Positions 25,018-35,001 are shown, counted from the stretch's first letter. The stretch is 64,000 nt of DNA from Vibrio aphrogenes (GCF_002157735.2 NZ_AP018689.1:372001-436000), one strand, 5' to 3'. Notes: generated by a model not told the origin, from the letters alone. Translations and numbers: made by a program.

Positions 25018-26778
25018 CTAAGGACGTTGAAGAATGAGATCTTGCAACTCCCGTTTTTCCTCGACTGATAAGCCGGAGCTTCTTTCTTTCGCTTGCAATG
25101 TTTCTATTTGTTTTTCAACACATTGAGCTAGTATTTTATCCAATGTGTCTAAAAATACATCTTGTTCATTATCATCATTGAGGGGGATATCCCAATTCAT
25201 TAAACGTGATAATAATGCTTCATTTTTTTGATTACGCCAGTATTCCATTAACTGTGCAGAGTTGATATTGGGATTTTCTCGGCAAATATCAAGTACGTTT
25301 AATAATAAACTTAATCCTGGTAAGTCAATTTGACGAATGGAATTTAAGTCTGGCGCTAATTCAGCATAGCTGGGTTTTTGTAAAAGTAACGCAATAACCA
25401 CTCGCATTGGTGTTCGTTTGATTTCTTTATGCGGTTGCGGTGTAGTTTGTGTTGAGTTGTTTTTACTGATTAACTGCTGTAATTGACGTTCATCGAGTAA
25501 CCCGAGTTTTTTTCCTAGTAAGTCCCTTAAGTATAGACGTAATGTACCACCTGGGACTTTTTCAATTAAAGGAACCGCGAGCGAGGTCAATTTTGCTTTC
25601 CCTTCGTTGCTGCTGGTATCCACTTGTTGCATGAGTGTCGAAAATAGAAATTCAGACAAGGAAGTAGCATGAAATACGTGTTGCTCAAACTGTTGTTTAC
25701 CGTGTTCGCGGATATAAGAATCTGGATCTTCACCATCAGGTAAAAACATAAATTTCAGTTGTCTACCATCGGTTAAGTAGGGCAAAGCATTTTCCATGGC
25801 ACGCCACGCGGCTTCTTTACCTGCTCGGTCACCATCATAACAACAGACCACGGTACTGGTTTGACGAAATAGCATTTGCATATGATCGCCCGTGGTTGAG
25901 GTTCCTAGCGCCGCGACAGCATAATCGACCCCATATTGAGCCAAGGCCACCACATCCATATACCCTTCAACAACTAAGATTTGTTCAGGTTCACGGTGAC
26001 TTTGTAGGACGTCATACAGGCCGTAAAGCTCTTTACCTTTATGGAAAACTGGGGTTTCTGGTGAATTGAGATATTTAGGTTTTTCATCACCTAATACTCG
26101 ACCACCAAACCCAATTACCCGGCCACGTCGGTCACGAATTGGGAACATTATTCGGCCACGAAAACGGTCGTAGCGATTTCCTTTATCGTTTTCAATCAGC
26201 ATTCCGCCTTCAACCAGCATATCCTGTACGGTTTTTTGCTGACCAAAGTTTTTACGTACGCAATCCCATTCATCGGGCACATAGCCAATGCCAAACTTTT
26301 GGACTATTTCACCCGATAAGCCGCGATTTTTAAGGTATTCAATTGCGATTTTATTGGCGCCGACTTTTAGTTGGGAGCGGTAATATTGGCTAATGCTGCC
26401 TAGTAAGTCGTATAAATTACGTTTTTGTTCAGCGTTAACTTTAGGGGCTGAATTTGAAAACTGGCCGCCGCTACGTTGCTCTCTTGGAACTTCCAAGCCT
26501 TGTAAGTGAGCCAGTTCTTCAATGGCTTCAACGAACTCTAAGTGTTCGTATTCCATCATAAAATCAATGGCATTACCGTGTACACCACAACCAAAGCAAT
26601 GATAAGTCTGACGGTCAGGGCTAACAATAAAAGAAGGCGATTTTTCATTATGAAACGGGCAACATGCTCCGTAGTTCTTACCTTGTTTTTTGAGTTTTAC
26701 TCGCGGATCGACCAGATCCACGATATCAACGCGTGCAAGAAGGTCATCAATAAAACTACGTGGTATGTGTCCTGCCAT
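25018..26778 (-). CDS. dnaG: DNA primase
   Basis: Primase of 586 aa that lays RNA primers for replication. The CHC2 zinc site is C40, H43, C61, C64 (CCPFH...CFGC). The TOPRIM core has VVEGYMDVVAL and CYDGDRAGKEAA with the metal-binding acidic residues. The C-terminal part (about 430-586) is the DnaB-binding helical domain and is more diverged. The start is the ATG at 26778, matching other DnaG N-termini (AGHIPRSFIDDLL), with only a weak AAGAG ribosome binding site. Twelve 7-bp repeats begin 48 bp upstream, which is unusual for this gene. Confidence 0.98.
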   Translation of the reverse strand: MAGHIPRSFIDDLLARVDIVDLVDPRVKLKKQGKNYGACCPFHNEKSPSFIVSPDRQTYHCFGCGVHGNAIDFMMEYEHLEFVEAIEELAHLQGLEVPREQRSGGQFSNSAPKVNAEQKRNLYDLLGSISQYYRSQLKVGANKIAIEYLKNRGLSGEIVQKFGIGYVPDEWDCVRKNFGQQKTVQDMLVEGGMLIENDKGNRYDRFRGRIMFPIRDRRGRVIGFGGRVLGDEKPKYLNSPETPVFHKGKELYGLYDVLQSHREPEQILVVEGYMDVVALAQYGVDYAVAALGTSTTGDHMQMLFRQTSTVVCCYDGDRAGKEAAWRAMENALPYLTDGRQLKFMFLPDGEDPDSYIREHGKQQFEQHVFHATSLSEFLFSTLMQQVDTSSNEGKAKLTSLAVPLIEKVPGGTLRLYLRDLLGKKLGLLDERQLQQLISKNNSTQTTPQPHKEIKRTPMRVVIALLLQKPSYAELAPDLNSIRQIDLPGLSLLLNVLDICRENPNINSAQLMEYWRNQKNEALLSRLMNWDIPLNDDNEQDVFLDTLDKILAQCVEKQIETLQAKERSSGLSVEEKRELQDLILQRP

Positions 26779-26826
26779 AAAAATTTAAACTCTTAATGAT
26801 TGTTTAAGTTGGGCAAATGATAATTT

Positions 26827-26910
26827 AGTTCCTAGTTCCTAGTTCCTAGTTCCTAGTTCCTAGTTCCTAGTTCCTAGTTCCTAGTTCCTAGTTCCTAGTT
26901 CCTAGTTCCT
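26827..26910. repeat. Twelve perfect tandem copies of a 7-bp unit upstream of dnaG
   Basis: The plus-strand unit AGTTCCT is repeated twelve times without error over 84 bp; read along dnaG it is AGGAACT, so each copy offers a Shine-Dalgarno-like AGGA and the CTAG tetranucleotide. It sits between the yqeY terminator and the dnaG start, 48 bp from the ATG. The rest of this 307-bp gene-free gap holds a diverged fragment with GAAACTAGGGACTAG (26990-27005) and the yqeY terminator; nothing else was recognised. A perfect microsatellite-like array is prone to slippage. Confidence 0.95.
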
Positions 26911-27031
26911 AGGGGCGATAACCTATATTTCACTTGTTATTGCAGTGTGTTTTTATTGGTGGATTAAAGTTAATAGAGATAGTTTTCCTAGAAACTAGGG
27001 ACTAGAAACCTTGTATCCTTTTATATACAAA

Positions 27032-27065
27032 CAAGCCGTGCAACTCCAAAGAAGTGCACGGCTTG
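27032..27065 (-). terminator. Terminator between yqeY and dnaG
   Basis: An 11-bp perfect stem (27032-27042 with 27055-27065) with a 12-base loop, 20 bp after the yqeY stop. The T tract on the minus strand is short (TTTG), so termination may be partial, as with the attenuator between rpsU and dnaG in E. coli. Confidence 0.78.
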
Positions 27066-27085
27066 GTTTAATTTATTTGGGAAGA

Positions 27086-27529
27086 TTAAGCTAATTTAGC
27101 GCGAACTAAACCACTTACTTTGCCCATATCTGCACGGCCTTGAAGTAGAGGTTTTAATACCCCCATAACGTTCCCCATGTCTTGCATGCCCGCTGCACCT
27201 GAATCAAGGATAGCTTTATCAACTAAAGCTGCCACTTCTTCTTCGCTAAGCGGTTGAGGCATAAATTCCTCAAGAACGATAATTTCTGCTTTTTCAGCAT
27301 CTGCAAGATCTTGACGATTTGCAGCTTCATATTGCGTAACAGAATCGCGACGCTGTTTAACCATTTTAGTCAGCACACTAATGATGTCGTCATCGCTCAG
27401 AGTGATCTGTTCGTCGACTTCACGTTGTTTAATGGCTGAAAGAGCTAAACGGATAGTGCCAAGGCGTAATTTATCCTTGGCTTTCATCGCTAATTTTTGC
27501 TCATCTTTAAGTTGGTCAATCAGAGCCAT
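27086..27529 (-). CDS. yqeY: YqeY/GatB-like protein
   Basis: Protein of 147 aa of the GatB/YqeY family, related to the tail domain of the glutamyl-tRNA amidotransferase B subunit. It has the usual N-terminal helical domain (LKDELKLAMKAKDKLRLGT-like) and the C-terminal LKPLLQGRADMGKVSGLVRAKL motif. It lies 30 bp after rpsU on the same strand, a frequent pairing in bacteria. The exact role is unknown; a tRNA-dependent or amidase-associated function is only suggested by homology. Confidence 0.9.
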   Translation of the reverse strand: MALIDQLKDEQKLAMKAKDKLRLGTIRLALSAIKQREVDEQITLSDDDIISVLTKMVKQRRDSVTQYEAANRQDLADAEKAEIIVLEEFMPQPLSEEEVAALVDKAILDSGAAGMQDMGNVMGVLKPLLQGRADMGKVSGLVRAKLA

Positions 27530-27559
27530 AACTTAAGTCCTTAGTGGGAGATTAAGTTA

Positions 27560-27775
27560 TTAGTACAAGCGAACGCGACGTGCGTTTTCGCGAGCTAGCT
27601 TTTTAGCGTGACGCTTTTGAGCCGCTGCTTTAGCGCGTTTACGTACAGTTGTTGGTTTTTCATAATGCTCACGACGACGCACTTCAGAAAGAACACCTGC
27701 TTTTTCGCAAGAGCGCTTGAAACGACGTAATGCTACGTCAAACGGTTCGTTATCACGTACTTTAACTACTGGCAT
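27560..27775 (-). CDS. rpsU: Small ribosomal subunit protein bS21
   Basis: Basic protein of 71 aa, identical in length to E. coli S21, beginning [20 protein letters not shown]. It is a 30S subunit component needed for initiation. GAGG lies upstream of the ATG. It heads the macromolecular synthesis gene series. No LexA box was found upstream by eye, unlike E. coli. Confidence 0.97.
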   Translation of the reverse strand: MPVVKVRDNEPFDVALRRFKRSCEKAGVLSEVRRREHYEKPTTVRKRAKAAAQKRHAKKLARENARRVRLY

Positions 27776-28004
27776 ATGCCTTTCACCTCAGGGGTTATTC
27801 GTTAATGCTGATCTTTGAATTCGCCCCAAACTTGGAACGTAAAGTAATCAGCTAGATCAAAAATGGTGCGGAATTTTAATCCGATCGCTACCCATTTGTA
27901 AAGCATTATCAAGGTAAGATCTGGTTAAATTTTTTCCGAAGCGGTAAGATTACGCTCAATTAAAGAAAAATCAACTAATCGACTTAGACGGTCGTGAGAA
28001 TATT

Positions 28005-29039
28005 ATGCGAATTTTAGGTATTGAAACGTCATGTGATGAGACCGGGATTGCCATCTATGATGAAGAGCAAGGCTTGTTATCTCATCAACTTTATAGTCAA
28101 GTTAAATTGCACGCCGATTATGGTGGCGTGGTGCCTGAGCTGGCGTCTCGAGATCATGTGAAAAAGACCATTCCTTTGATTAAGGCGGCGTTAAAAGAAG
28201 CCGGATTGACCTCAAGCGACATTGATGGTGTGGCTTATACCGCAGGCCCTGGCTTAGTGGGCGCGCTGCTGGTTGGTGCAACGATTGGACGCAGTTTGGC
28301 TTACGCTTGGAATGTGCCGGCTGTGCCAGTTCATCATATGGAAGGACACTTATTAGCGCCAATGCTGGAAGATAATCCACCTGCTTTTCCGTTTGTGGCT
28401 TTGCTCGTTTCGGGTGGGCATACCATGATGGTGGAAGTTAACGGTATTGGTGAATATCAAATTTTAGGTGAATCAATTGATGATGCTGCTGGTGAAGCTT
28501 TTGATAAAACCGCTAAATTGATGGGTTTAGATTATCCTGGCGGTCCATTACTTTCTCGCTTAGCGGAAAATGGTACTCCTGGTCGCTTTAAGTTTCCTCG
28601 ACCAATGACTGATCGTCCGGGTTTGGATTTTAGCTTCTCTGGCTTAAAAACCTTTGCCGCTAATACGATTGCTGCAAATGATGATTCTGAACAAACGCGT
28701 GCCGATATTGCTTATGCTTTCCAAGAAGCGGTTTGTGATACTTTAGTCATTAAATGCCGACGTGCATTAGAACAAACAGGGCTAAAGCGTATCGTTATTG
28801 CTGGCGGAGTAAGTGCTAACAAACAGCTTCGTTTATCATTAGAAGCGTTAGCGAAAAAAGTCGGTGGTGCGGTCTATTATCCGAGAACTGAATTTTGTAC
28901 TGATAATGGTGCCATGATCGCTTATGCGGGAATGCAACGTTTACGTAATGGTGAGATGACCGATCTTTCTGTACAAGCTCAGCCTCGTTGGCCGATTGAC
29001 CAATTAGAGCCCATCGCGGTAGCTCCTATTGCAGAATAA
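28005..29039 (+). CDS. tsaD: tRNA threonylcarbamoyladenosine (t6A37) transferase subunit
   Basis: Protein of 344 aa that transfers threonylcarbamoyl to A37 of ANN-decoding tRNAs together with TsaB and TsaE. The metal-binding HxxxH is seen as H111-M-E-G-H115. The N-terminal ASKHA phosphate loop reads [10 protein letters not shown], and SGGHTMMV and [10 protein letters not shown] are further nucleotide-binding motifs. It is divergent from rpsU, the standard arrangement in enteric bacteria and vibrios. Confidence 0.97.
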   Translation: MRILGIETSCDETGIAIYDEEQGLLSHQLYSQVKLHADYGGVVPELASRDHVKKTIPLIKAALKEAGLTSSDIDGVAYTAGPGLVGALLVGATIGRSLAYAWNVPAVPVHHMEGHLLAPMLEDNPPAFPFVALLVSGGHTMMVEVNGIGEYQILGESIDDAAGEAFDKTAKLMGLDYPGGPLLSRLAENGTPGRFKFPRPMTDRPGLDFSFSGLKTFAANTIAANDDSEQTRADIAYAFQEAVCDTLVIKCRRALEQTGLKRIVIAGGVSANKQLRLSLEALAKKVGGAVYYPRTEFCTDNGAMIAYAGMQRLRNGEMTDLSVQAQPRWPIDQLEPIAVAPIAE

Positions 29040-29059
29040 CCCATACACCTATAAATCTT

Positions 29060-29086
29060 ACGGCAGCCAATGGTTGCCGTTTTTTA
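29060..29086 (+). terminator. Intrinsic terminator of tsaD
   Basis: ACGGCA (29060-29065) pairs with TGCCGT (29075-29080), extended inward by a G-T pair, and is followed by six T residues, 21 bp after the tsaD stop. Confidence 0.82.
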
Positions 29087-29200
29087 TGCTGTGGGGTTTG
29101 TGTGAGCATGGATTCGTGGAGATGGAACGAGGGGGATATCAACCGCACTCATTATCTGAGCATAATTATCCGAAGCTGAGGTTAATTAGTGTGATTGGTA

Positions 29201-29812
29201 TTATTCTTGCGCTTCTTTGGTGGCGGTTTTCGATTTCACTTTGGGTTCACTACCATCAATTAAGCGTTTGATGTTGGCATAATGACGGAAAATGATGAGA
29301 CAAGATAACATCGCCACTGGAATTGTGTATTGCGGTTTGACTAACCAAGTGTAAAAAGGCGCAAGTAAAGTGGTGATAATAGCCGCGAGTGAAGAATAGC
29401 GAGTGCTAAAAAAAGTGACGAGCCAAGTCGCCATGAGCATACCAGTTAAGTCAAAACCGATAGGGGCCATCGTACCGATTGCGGTTGCCACCCCTTTGCC
29501 GCCTTTGAAATGAAAAAATAAGGGGTAGATATGGCCTAAGCAGGCGGCTACGCCAATAAAGCCTAATAATAAAGGTTCAATGCCGAGGTAATAGCTAAGC
29601 CAAACCGGGATCATTCCTTTGAGAATATCGCAGACTAACACTGCAATTGCCGCTGATTTTCCACCAACGCGCAACACATTAGTGGCACCGGGATTGTGTG
29701 AGCCTTGCTGTCTTGGATCGGGCAATTTGCACAGACGACAGATCAATACCGCACTCGAGATTGACCCGAGTAAATACGCGAAAATGATCATAATAAGTGC
29801 CAAAATACTCAT
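29201..29812 (-). CDS. plsY: Acyl-phosphate glycerol-3-phosphate acyltransferase
   Basis: Inner-membrane enzyme of 203 aa that acylates glycerol-3-phosphate using acyl-phosphate, the first step of phospholipid synthesis. Conserved motifs are [22 protein letters not shown] and [10 protein letters not shown], the last two forming substrate sites. About five hydrophobic helices are present. It converges on tsaD, as in related genomes. Confidence 0.95.
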   Translation of the reverse strand: MSILALIMIIFAYLLGSISSAVLICRLCKLPDPRQQGSHNPGATNVLRVGGKSAAIAVLVCDILKGMIPVWLSYYLGIEPLLLGFIGVAACLGHIYPLFFHFKGGKGVATAIGTMAPIGFDLTGMLMATWLVTFFSTRYSSLAAIITTLLAPFYTWLVKPQYTIPVAMLSCLIIFRHYANIKRLIDGSEPKVKSKTATKEAQE

Positions 29813-29991
29813 GCTTTTCCTAGGCAGTGGTGAAACGATATGATTGGAATATATACTTCAATTTGCTTAGATATAGTATATTTTTCGCATCTTACGTGTT
29901 TTTATCTCAATTGGGTATCCGATGAGTCGTAAACTTACACATTCATCAATATTAATCTTGTCATTAACTTAGAAAAGGGAGTGGGGTAGCT

Positions 29992-30345
29992 TTGGATAAA
30001 GTATTTATTGAACAATTAGAGGTGATCACCACCATCGGTGCTTATGACTGGGAACAAGAGATTAAACAAAAGCTCATTCTTAATCTTGAAATGGCACATG
30101 ACAATCGTCCCGCAGGGAAAAGTGATGATGTTAATGATGCGCTTGATTATGCCAAAGTCAGCCAAGCGGTATTACAACATATAGAATCTGGGCATTTTCA
30201 ATTGGTAGAACGTGTGGCGGAAGAAGTTGCGGAGTTAATCATGGAGCAATTTTCAGTTCCTTGGGTCAAGATTCATTTGATTAAACCTGGCGCAGTTCCT
30301 CAAGCTAAAGGGGTTGGTGTCATTATTGAACGAGGTCAACTGTGA
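29992..30345 (+). CDS. folB: Dihydroneopterin aldolase
   Basis: Folate-pathway enzyme of 117 aa that cleaves dihydroneopterin. GAYDWEQEIKQ and the C-terminal IKPGAVPQAKGVGVIIER hold the active-site Glu and Lys. The start is TTG at 29992, supported by a purine-rich AAGGGAGTGGGG upstream and by matching the family N-terminus MDKVFIEQL. The stop overlaps the GTG of folK. Confidence 0.94.
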   Translation: MDKVFIEQLEVITTIGAYDWEQEIKQKLILNLEMAHDNRPAGKSDDVNDALDYAKVSQAVLQHIESGHFQLVERVAEEVAELIMEQFSVPWVKIHLIKPGAVPQAKGVGVIIERGQL

Positions 30346-30824
30346 CCTTAGCCTATATTGGAGTAGGTTCTAATCTTGAAAGACAAACTCATATTAGGGC
30401 AGCCTATCAAGAGTTGTCTTTATTAGGCTTGGTTCGCGCGTCTAATGTGTATGAATGCCAGCCAGTCGGGTTTGATAGCCATGCTTTTTATAATTGCGTG
30501 ATGGAATTAGATACTGAGCTCTCACTGACTCAATTGCACCATCAGCTAAGAAATATTGAGTTAAAGTGGGGACGTCAACCTAATGCTCAAAAACTACAAG
30601 ACCGAACTTTAGATTTGGATTTATTATTGTTTGGGGAGCAAGTGTCGACTGACAATCCAACCTTGCCTAGAAGCGATATTTTTAAATTTGAATTTGTGTT
30701 ACGCCCTTTGTGGGAGCTCTCTCCGCAACTCCTCATTGCTTCAGATGGACGAACTATTGAGCAAATTTGGCAGCAGTTTCAAGGCCCTAAAAACAGCTTA
30801 ACCTTGGCAGACTTTGCTTTTTAA
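30342..30824 (+). CDS. folK: 6-hydroxymethyl-7,8-dihydropterin pyrophosphokinase
   Basis: Folate-pathway kinase of 160 aa that transfers pyrophosphate from ATP to hydroxymethyldihydropterin. Motifs include GVGSNLERQ, IELKWGRQPNAQKLQDRTLDLDLLLFG with the HPPK signature residues, and the metal-binding DLDLD. It starts at a GTG overlapping the folB stop by 4 bp (GTGA), so folB and folK are translationally coupled and supply consecutive steps. Confidence 0.95.
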   Translation: MTLAYIGVGSNLERQTHIRAAYQELSLLGLVRASNVYECQPVGFDSHAFYNCVMELDTELSLTQLHHQLRNIELKWGRQPNAQKLQDRTLDLDLLLFGEQVSTDNPTLPRSDIFKFEFVLRPLWELSPQLLIASDGRTIEQIWQQFQGPKNSLTLADFAF

Positions 30825-30859
30825 CCGTTAAAATTAACTAACCAATTCGTCATTAAAAA

Positions 30860-30884
30860 AACGAGCCATCAGAGCTCGTTTTTT
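30860..30884 (+). terminator. Intrinsic terminator of folBK
   Basis: AACGAGC (30860-30866) pairs with GCTCGTT (30874-30880), extended by A/T pairs, and is followed by T residues 35 bp after folK. Confidence 0.9.
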
Positions 30885-30969
30885 ATTAAGGGGGAGGTTA
30901 GTTGCTGCCGCCGTGCCTTTTGGTTACCTAGTAGATTGGTATAAGGCATCACAGTCGCTCAATGCTTGA

Positions 30970-31734
30970 TTAAGCCATCGCTAAGAGTAATAACCCAAAG
31001 AGGATGCGGTAAACACCAAAGCCAACAAAGGTGAATTTTGCTAAGAAGTTGATGAATAACTTAATAACGAAATACGCGACAATAAAGGCGGTGACAAAGC
31101 CGACTGCTAAGTTAGTAAAGTCAGCACTGGTAAAATCTTGGTAGTGTTTTAATAAATCATAACCTGAAGCGGCGGCAAGAACCGGTAAGCCCAATAAGAA
31201 TGAAAATTCCGCACAAGTTTTACGGTTTAAACCAACTAACATTGCGCCAATAATCGTTGCGCCAGCACGGCTGGTTCCGGGGACGAGTGCAAAGATTTGC
31301 GCAAAGCCAATCCACATGGCCTGTTTCATGGAGACGTCGTTGACATCAACCGTCGGGCACGCTTCTTCTTGGTAATAGCGTTCCACGGCAATAAAGATGA
31401 TCCCGCCGATAATAAACATCACGCCGACAATTGTGACGCTGAACAAGGCTTTGACCACATCGCTTAATAAGAAGCCAATGATCCCAATGGGTAAGAAGGC
31501 GACAGCGACTTTCACCCACAGTTCAAAAAAGCGAGGATGAAACTTTTCTTTATAATTGGCAATCACCGCTAAAATGGCCGCTACTTGAATGATCACTTCA
31601 AAAGCTTGGTTGGTATCTGTGTTGGCAATGCCTAACCAATCACCGACAACAATCATGTGTCCGGTGGATGAAATGGGTAAAAATTCCGTAATACCTTCGA
31701 TTATGCCAAGCACAATAGAGTCAAAAATGGTCAT
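30970..31734 (-). CDS. uppP: Undecaprenyl-diphosphate phosphatase
   Basis: Polytopic membrane enzyme of 254 aa that recycles the undecaprenyl carrier for cell-wall synthesis and confers bacitracin tolerance. The two signature motifs are present: [15 protein letters not shown] near the N-terminus and [16 protein letters not shown] in the middle, the former carrying the catalytic Glu and the latter the conserved Ser-Arg. The ATG at 31734 fits the family start; a TTG at 31782 would add an unlikely polar extension. It is downstream of cca on the same strand. Confidence 0.94.
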   Translation of the reverse strand: MTIFDSIVLGIIEGITEFLPISSTGHMIVVGDWLGIANTDTNQAFEVIIQVAAILAVIANYKEKFHPRFFELWVKVAVAFLPIGIIGFLLSDVVKALFSVTIVGVMFIIGGIIFIAVERYYQEEACPTVDVNDVSMKQAMWIGFAQIFALVPGTSRAGATIIGAMLVGLNRKTCAEFSFLLGLPVLAAASGYDLLKHYQDFTSADFTNLAVGFVTAFIVAYFVIKLFINFLAKFTFVGFGVYRILFGLLLLAMA

Positions 31735-31875
31735 GAGACAGGAGGTTCCTATGTGTCGTTTGAGGTGAGATAACTCATTCAAACTTAAGCTATTATTAAT
31801 AAATTATTGTTAAGAGGGTTTCAATTTTTCATCATTGTCGATGTTTCTTACAAGCTTTTCAAACTTTTCATAGTG

Positions 31876-33099
31876 TTAGTATGACTCTTTGGCTTGTTGA
31901 ATGGCCTGTATCCGTTGTTTATCTAATTCTTCACGAATGGCTTTACCTTGAAAGCCTTGTTGAATAATTGATTGAACATCGATTGCAATTGCGGCTTGGT
32001 AATAGTGCTGCATTCTATGTTTTTGTGGATAAGGAGCAGCTTGCATACCTAAGCGACCTTGATGATCTGCTTGGCAGCATTGCAATACTTGTTGAAAACG
32101 TTCGGGTTTTCGCCAGACATCGATTTGATTGAACAATTTGAGTACGGTCGAGGCTTTAAGTTCAAAAGTGCGATGAATATTGGAATGATGTTGGCACACC
32201 AATAAGGCTAAATCTCGGCACTCATTCGGTACGGTGAGTCTTTGACACAGTGTTTTGATTAATGAAATGCCGCTATGACAATGCATTTTATGGCTCGGCC
32301 ATTCGTGCTTTGGTGTTACGCCTTTGCCAAGATCATGCACTTGCGCGGCAAAGCGAACGCAGAGTTGCTCACTTAATTGGGCTGCTTGTTGGGCGACCAT
32401 CAAGGTGTGAATACCGGTATCAATTTCTGGATGCCATTGTGGCGGTTGAGGTACCCCAAATAAGGCATCGACTTCAGGTAGAATATCAGCTAACGCGCCG
32501 CATTCTTTTAAGACTTCAAGAAAAACTTGTGGCGCTTGAGTGGATAGCGATTTTTGCCACTCTTGCCATACGCGTTCAGCGGTGAGGTATTGCAACTCAC
32601 CGGATTGGACGATGTGTTTCATTAATTGCATAGTTTCTGGGGCAATTGAAAACCCCAGAGGACTGAGCTTGGCGGCAAATCGTGCTACCCGTAAGACTCG
32701 TAATGGATCTTCGCTAAAAGCGGGAGACACATGGCGTAACAAGAGTTGCTCTAGATCCGCTTGCCCATGATAAGGATCGTAAAGCTTGCCATCGGCGCTT
32801 TGGGCGATGGCATTGATGGTTAAATCCCGTCGCGCAAGATCCTCTTCTAAACTGACATCTGGCGCGTAATGGCACTCAAAACCAGTATAACCTTGTCCCG
32901 ATTTCCGTTCTGTTCTGGCAAGGGCGTATTCCTCTTGCGTTTGTGGATGTAAAAAAACCGGAAAGTCTTGTCCCACCGCACGGAAACCTTGTGCGAGCAT
33001 CTCTTGTGGACTACTGCCGACGACCACCCAATCTTTATCGTAATTGGGGATGCCAAGTAAATGATCTCGTACCGCACCGCCAACAAGATATATTTCCAC
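31876..33099 (-). CDS. cca: CCA-adding tRNA nucleotidyltransferase
   Basis: Class II nucleotidyltransferase of 407 aa that builds or repairs tRNA 3' CCA ends. GGAVRDHLLG is at 7-16 and the metal-binding pair D21 and D23 in YDKDW. RRDLTINAIA and the DR-containing ARFAAKLSP follow. The C-terminal half contains an HD phosphohydrolase motif (QVHDLGKGV), as in the multifunctional enteric enzyme. Divergent from gspA across 162 bp. Confidence 0.96.
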   Translation of the reverse strand: MEIYLVGGAVRDHLLGIPNYDKDWVVVGSSPQEMLAQGFRAVGQDFPVFLHPQTQEEYALARTERKSGQGYTGFECHYAPDVSLEEDLARRDLTINAIAQSADGKLYDPYHGQADLEQLLLRHVSPAFSEDPLRVLRVARFAAKLSPLGFSIAPETMQLMKHIVQSGELQYLTAERVWQEWQKSLSTQAPQVFLEVLKECGALADILPEVDALFGVPQPPQWHPEIDTGIHTLMVAQQAAQLSEQLCVRFAAQVHDLGKGVTPKHEWPSHKMHCHSGISLIKTLCQRLTVPNECRDLALLVCQHHSNIHRTFELKASTVLKLFNQIDVWRKPERFQQVLQCCQADHQGRLGMQAAPYPQKHRMQHYYQAAIAIDVQSIIQQGFQGKAIREELDKQRIQAIQQAKESY

Positions 33100-33261
33100 A
33101 ATGTGTCCTTTTTCAACTAATGCAAATCAATGTAATGAGTCGATATTCTAGCAATAAATGGAATTTGCGCTACATTGCGCTGGCTTCTTGCTATAAATCG
33201 CTAGGGGATTGGTGTAGCTTATAGGTTACTTCATCGTTAGTGTTAATTTTGAGTATTGTGC

Positions 33262-35001
33262 ATGTATAAAGACTTTTTTGGTCTCACCGATTTACCGTTC
33301 ACCATAGTTCCAAGCTCTCGTTATATTTTTTTAAGTGCGCGACACCGAGAAGCCATGAATCATTTGCAGGTTGGCTTAGGTGGCGGCGGCGGTTTTGCGC
33401 TATTAACTGGTGAAGTGGGGACGGGAAAAACCACCGTATCCAAAGCGTTATTGAGTGTCTTAGACGATCAAGTGAAAACCGGATTATTGCTCAATCCAAC
33501 TTACACCAGTTCAGATTTACTGGAGGCGATATGCGATGAGTTTTCCATTGCCTATCAACCTGAAGCCAGCCTAAAACAATTAACCCAGGCGATTTATCAA
33601 TACTTGTTGGATAACCATGGTAAAGGGATAAAAACCTTATTATTGATTGATGAAGCTCAGCATTTATCTGCTGATGTGTTAGAGCAATTGCGTTTATTAA
33701 CCAATTTAGAAACTGAAAGCCAAAAGTTATTACGCGTGTTGTTGATCGGCCAACCAGAACTGCAATATAAATTACAAACCGAGCAATTGCGGCAATTGGC
33801 TCAGCGGATTACTGGGCGCTACCATTTGTTACCGCTCACGGCTGATGAAGTGTCACAATATATTCAATTTCGTTTGCACGTAGCGGGCTGTCAGCAAGAT
33901 ATTTTTACCGCTAAGGCGACGAAGTGGATTGCTAAGCAGACCCAGGGTGTCCCGCGTTTGATCAATCTGGTGTGTGATAAATGTTTACTGTATGCCTATT
34001 ACAGCGGGGAGGCGCAAGTGTCTCTGTCGGTGGCACAAAAGGCATGCCAAGATGTGATGTCATTTCAGTGTCCGGTAAATATGGATCCTGCCAGCTCGCG
34101 ATCTCCTTATGCTCAATCTGTAGCCTCACACCGTACTCATGTTAACTGGGTTGGGTATGCGGGCAGTTTGCTGGTTGGGAGCGTAGTGGCGGGGCTGCTT
34201 TGGATGTTGGCTAGCACTTGGTATGTCAATGGGCACTCTGTACAAGCCAACCAATTAAAGCAAGATTCTACTTCAAATATCCATCTTGAGACGGAGTCAA
34301 CAAAGGCCGAGTCATTGACGGCTAACCACTCAAACCCAGAAGCTTTGAATACAGAGTCTTCTTCCTTACATAAGGTGGATGAGTTAGTGACCCCTTTGAT
34401 ACAAGCCAGTCATAATCCTCTGGCTTCGATGCGCACGTTATTTTCATTATGGGGTTATGAGGTTACCAGCACGGAAGCCAATTGCCAGCAAGCAATCAGG
34501 GCACAATTGTATTGCTACCAAGCCTCGGGCTCGTTAAATGATCTTGCGGTGATCAATCGCCCTGCTATGTTGACGATGCAAGATAATTATCGTTCTTATT
34601 TTGCCATTTTATACAAACTGACGGATGACCAAGCTCAGCTGTTAATGGACGATGAACGGATTGAAGTACCACTTAACTGGCTCAAGCAGCATTGGTCGGG
34701 TGAGTATCAATTGCTTTGGCATAGCGACCTTGCAGATCGCACCTTGAAACTGTATTCCAAAGGGGAAGAGGTCGTGAAACTAAACCGTTTATTGTCGCAG
34801 GTTTTAGGTGAACCAATACACAATACCAGCGAGTTTGATCATAGTGTGAAACAAAAAGTAGAGGCTTTTCAATTGTGGCAAGGCATTCATGTTGATGGCA
34901 TTGCTGGTAAAAAAACACGCATGTTGCTTGATAGCTATGTGAATTCTCAAGCGCCTCGAGTGGTTGATGTTGGCGTTTCATCGTTCATTGGGGAAAAATG
35001 A
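33262..35001 (+). CDS. gspA: Type II secretion ATPase/peptidoglycan-binding protein GspA (ExeA-like)
   Basis: Inner-membrane ATPase of 579 aa that helps insert the type II secretin through the peptidoglycan. The N-terminus MYKDFFGLTDLPF is diagnostic. Walker A is GEVGTGKTT (50-58), and Walker B LLLIDEAQHLS is near 126-136. A single helix at about 300-320 leads to a periplasmic region ending in a peptidoglycan-binding domain (VEAFQLWQGIHVDGIAGKKT). Its stop overlaps gspB. The ATG at 33262 is preferred over TTG at 33256. No other gsp genes are nearby, as in vibrios where the main operon lies elsewhere. Confidence 0.93.
   Translation: MYKDFFGLTDLPFTIVPSSRYIFLSARHREAMNHLQVGLGGGGGFALLTGEVGTGKTTVSKALLSVLDDQVKTGLLLNPTYTSSDLLEAICDEFSIAYQPEASLKQLTQAIYQYLLDNHGKGIKTLLLIDEAQHLSADVLEQLRLLTNLETESQKLLRVLLIGQPELQYKLQTEQLRQLAQRITGRYHLLPLTADEVSQYIQFRLHVAGCQQDIFTAKATKWIAKQTQGVPRLINLVCDKCLLYAYYSGEAQVSLSVAQKACQDVMSFQCPVNMDPASSRSPYAQSVASHRTHVNWVGYAGSLLVGSVVAGLLWMLASTWYVNGHSVQANQLKQDSTSNIHLETESTKAESLTANHSNPEALNTESSSLHKVDELVTPLIQASHNPLASMRTLFSLWGYEVTSTEANCQQAIRAQLYCYQASGSLNDLAVINRPAMLTMQDNYRSYFAILYKLTDDQAQLLMDDERIEVPLNWLKQHWSGEYQLLWHSDLADRTLKLYSKGEEVVKLNRLLSQVLGEPIHNTSEFDHSVKQKVEAFQLWQGIHVDGIAGKKTRMLLDSYVNSQAPRVVDVGVSSFIGEK

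Noticed and set aside
26827..26910. CRISPR-like array
   Set aside because: Seven-base units without spacers are a simple tandem repeat; no cas genes are present.
27776..28004. LexA box expected in front of rpsU by analogy with E. coli
   Set aside because: No CTG-N10-CAG palindrome of acceptable quality was found in the gap.
29029..29271. Plus-strand open frame of 80 codons after tsaD
   Set aside because: It overlaps the tsaD terminator and the plsY 3' end, has no ribosome binding site and no recognisable protein.
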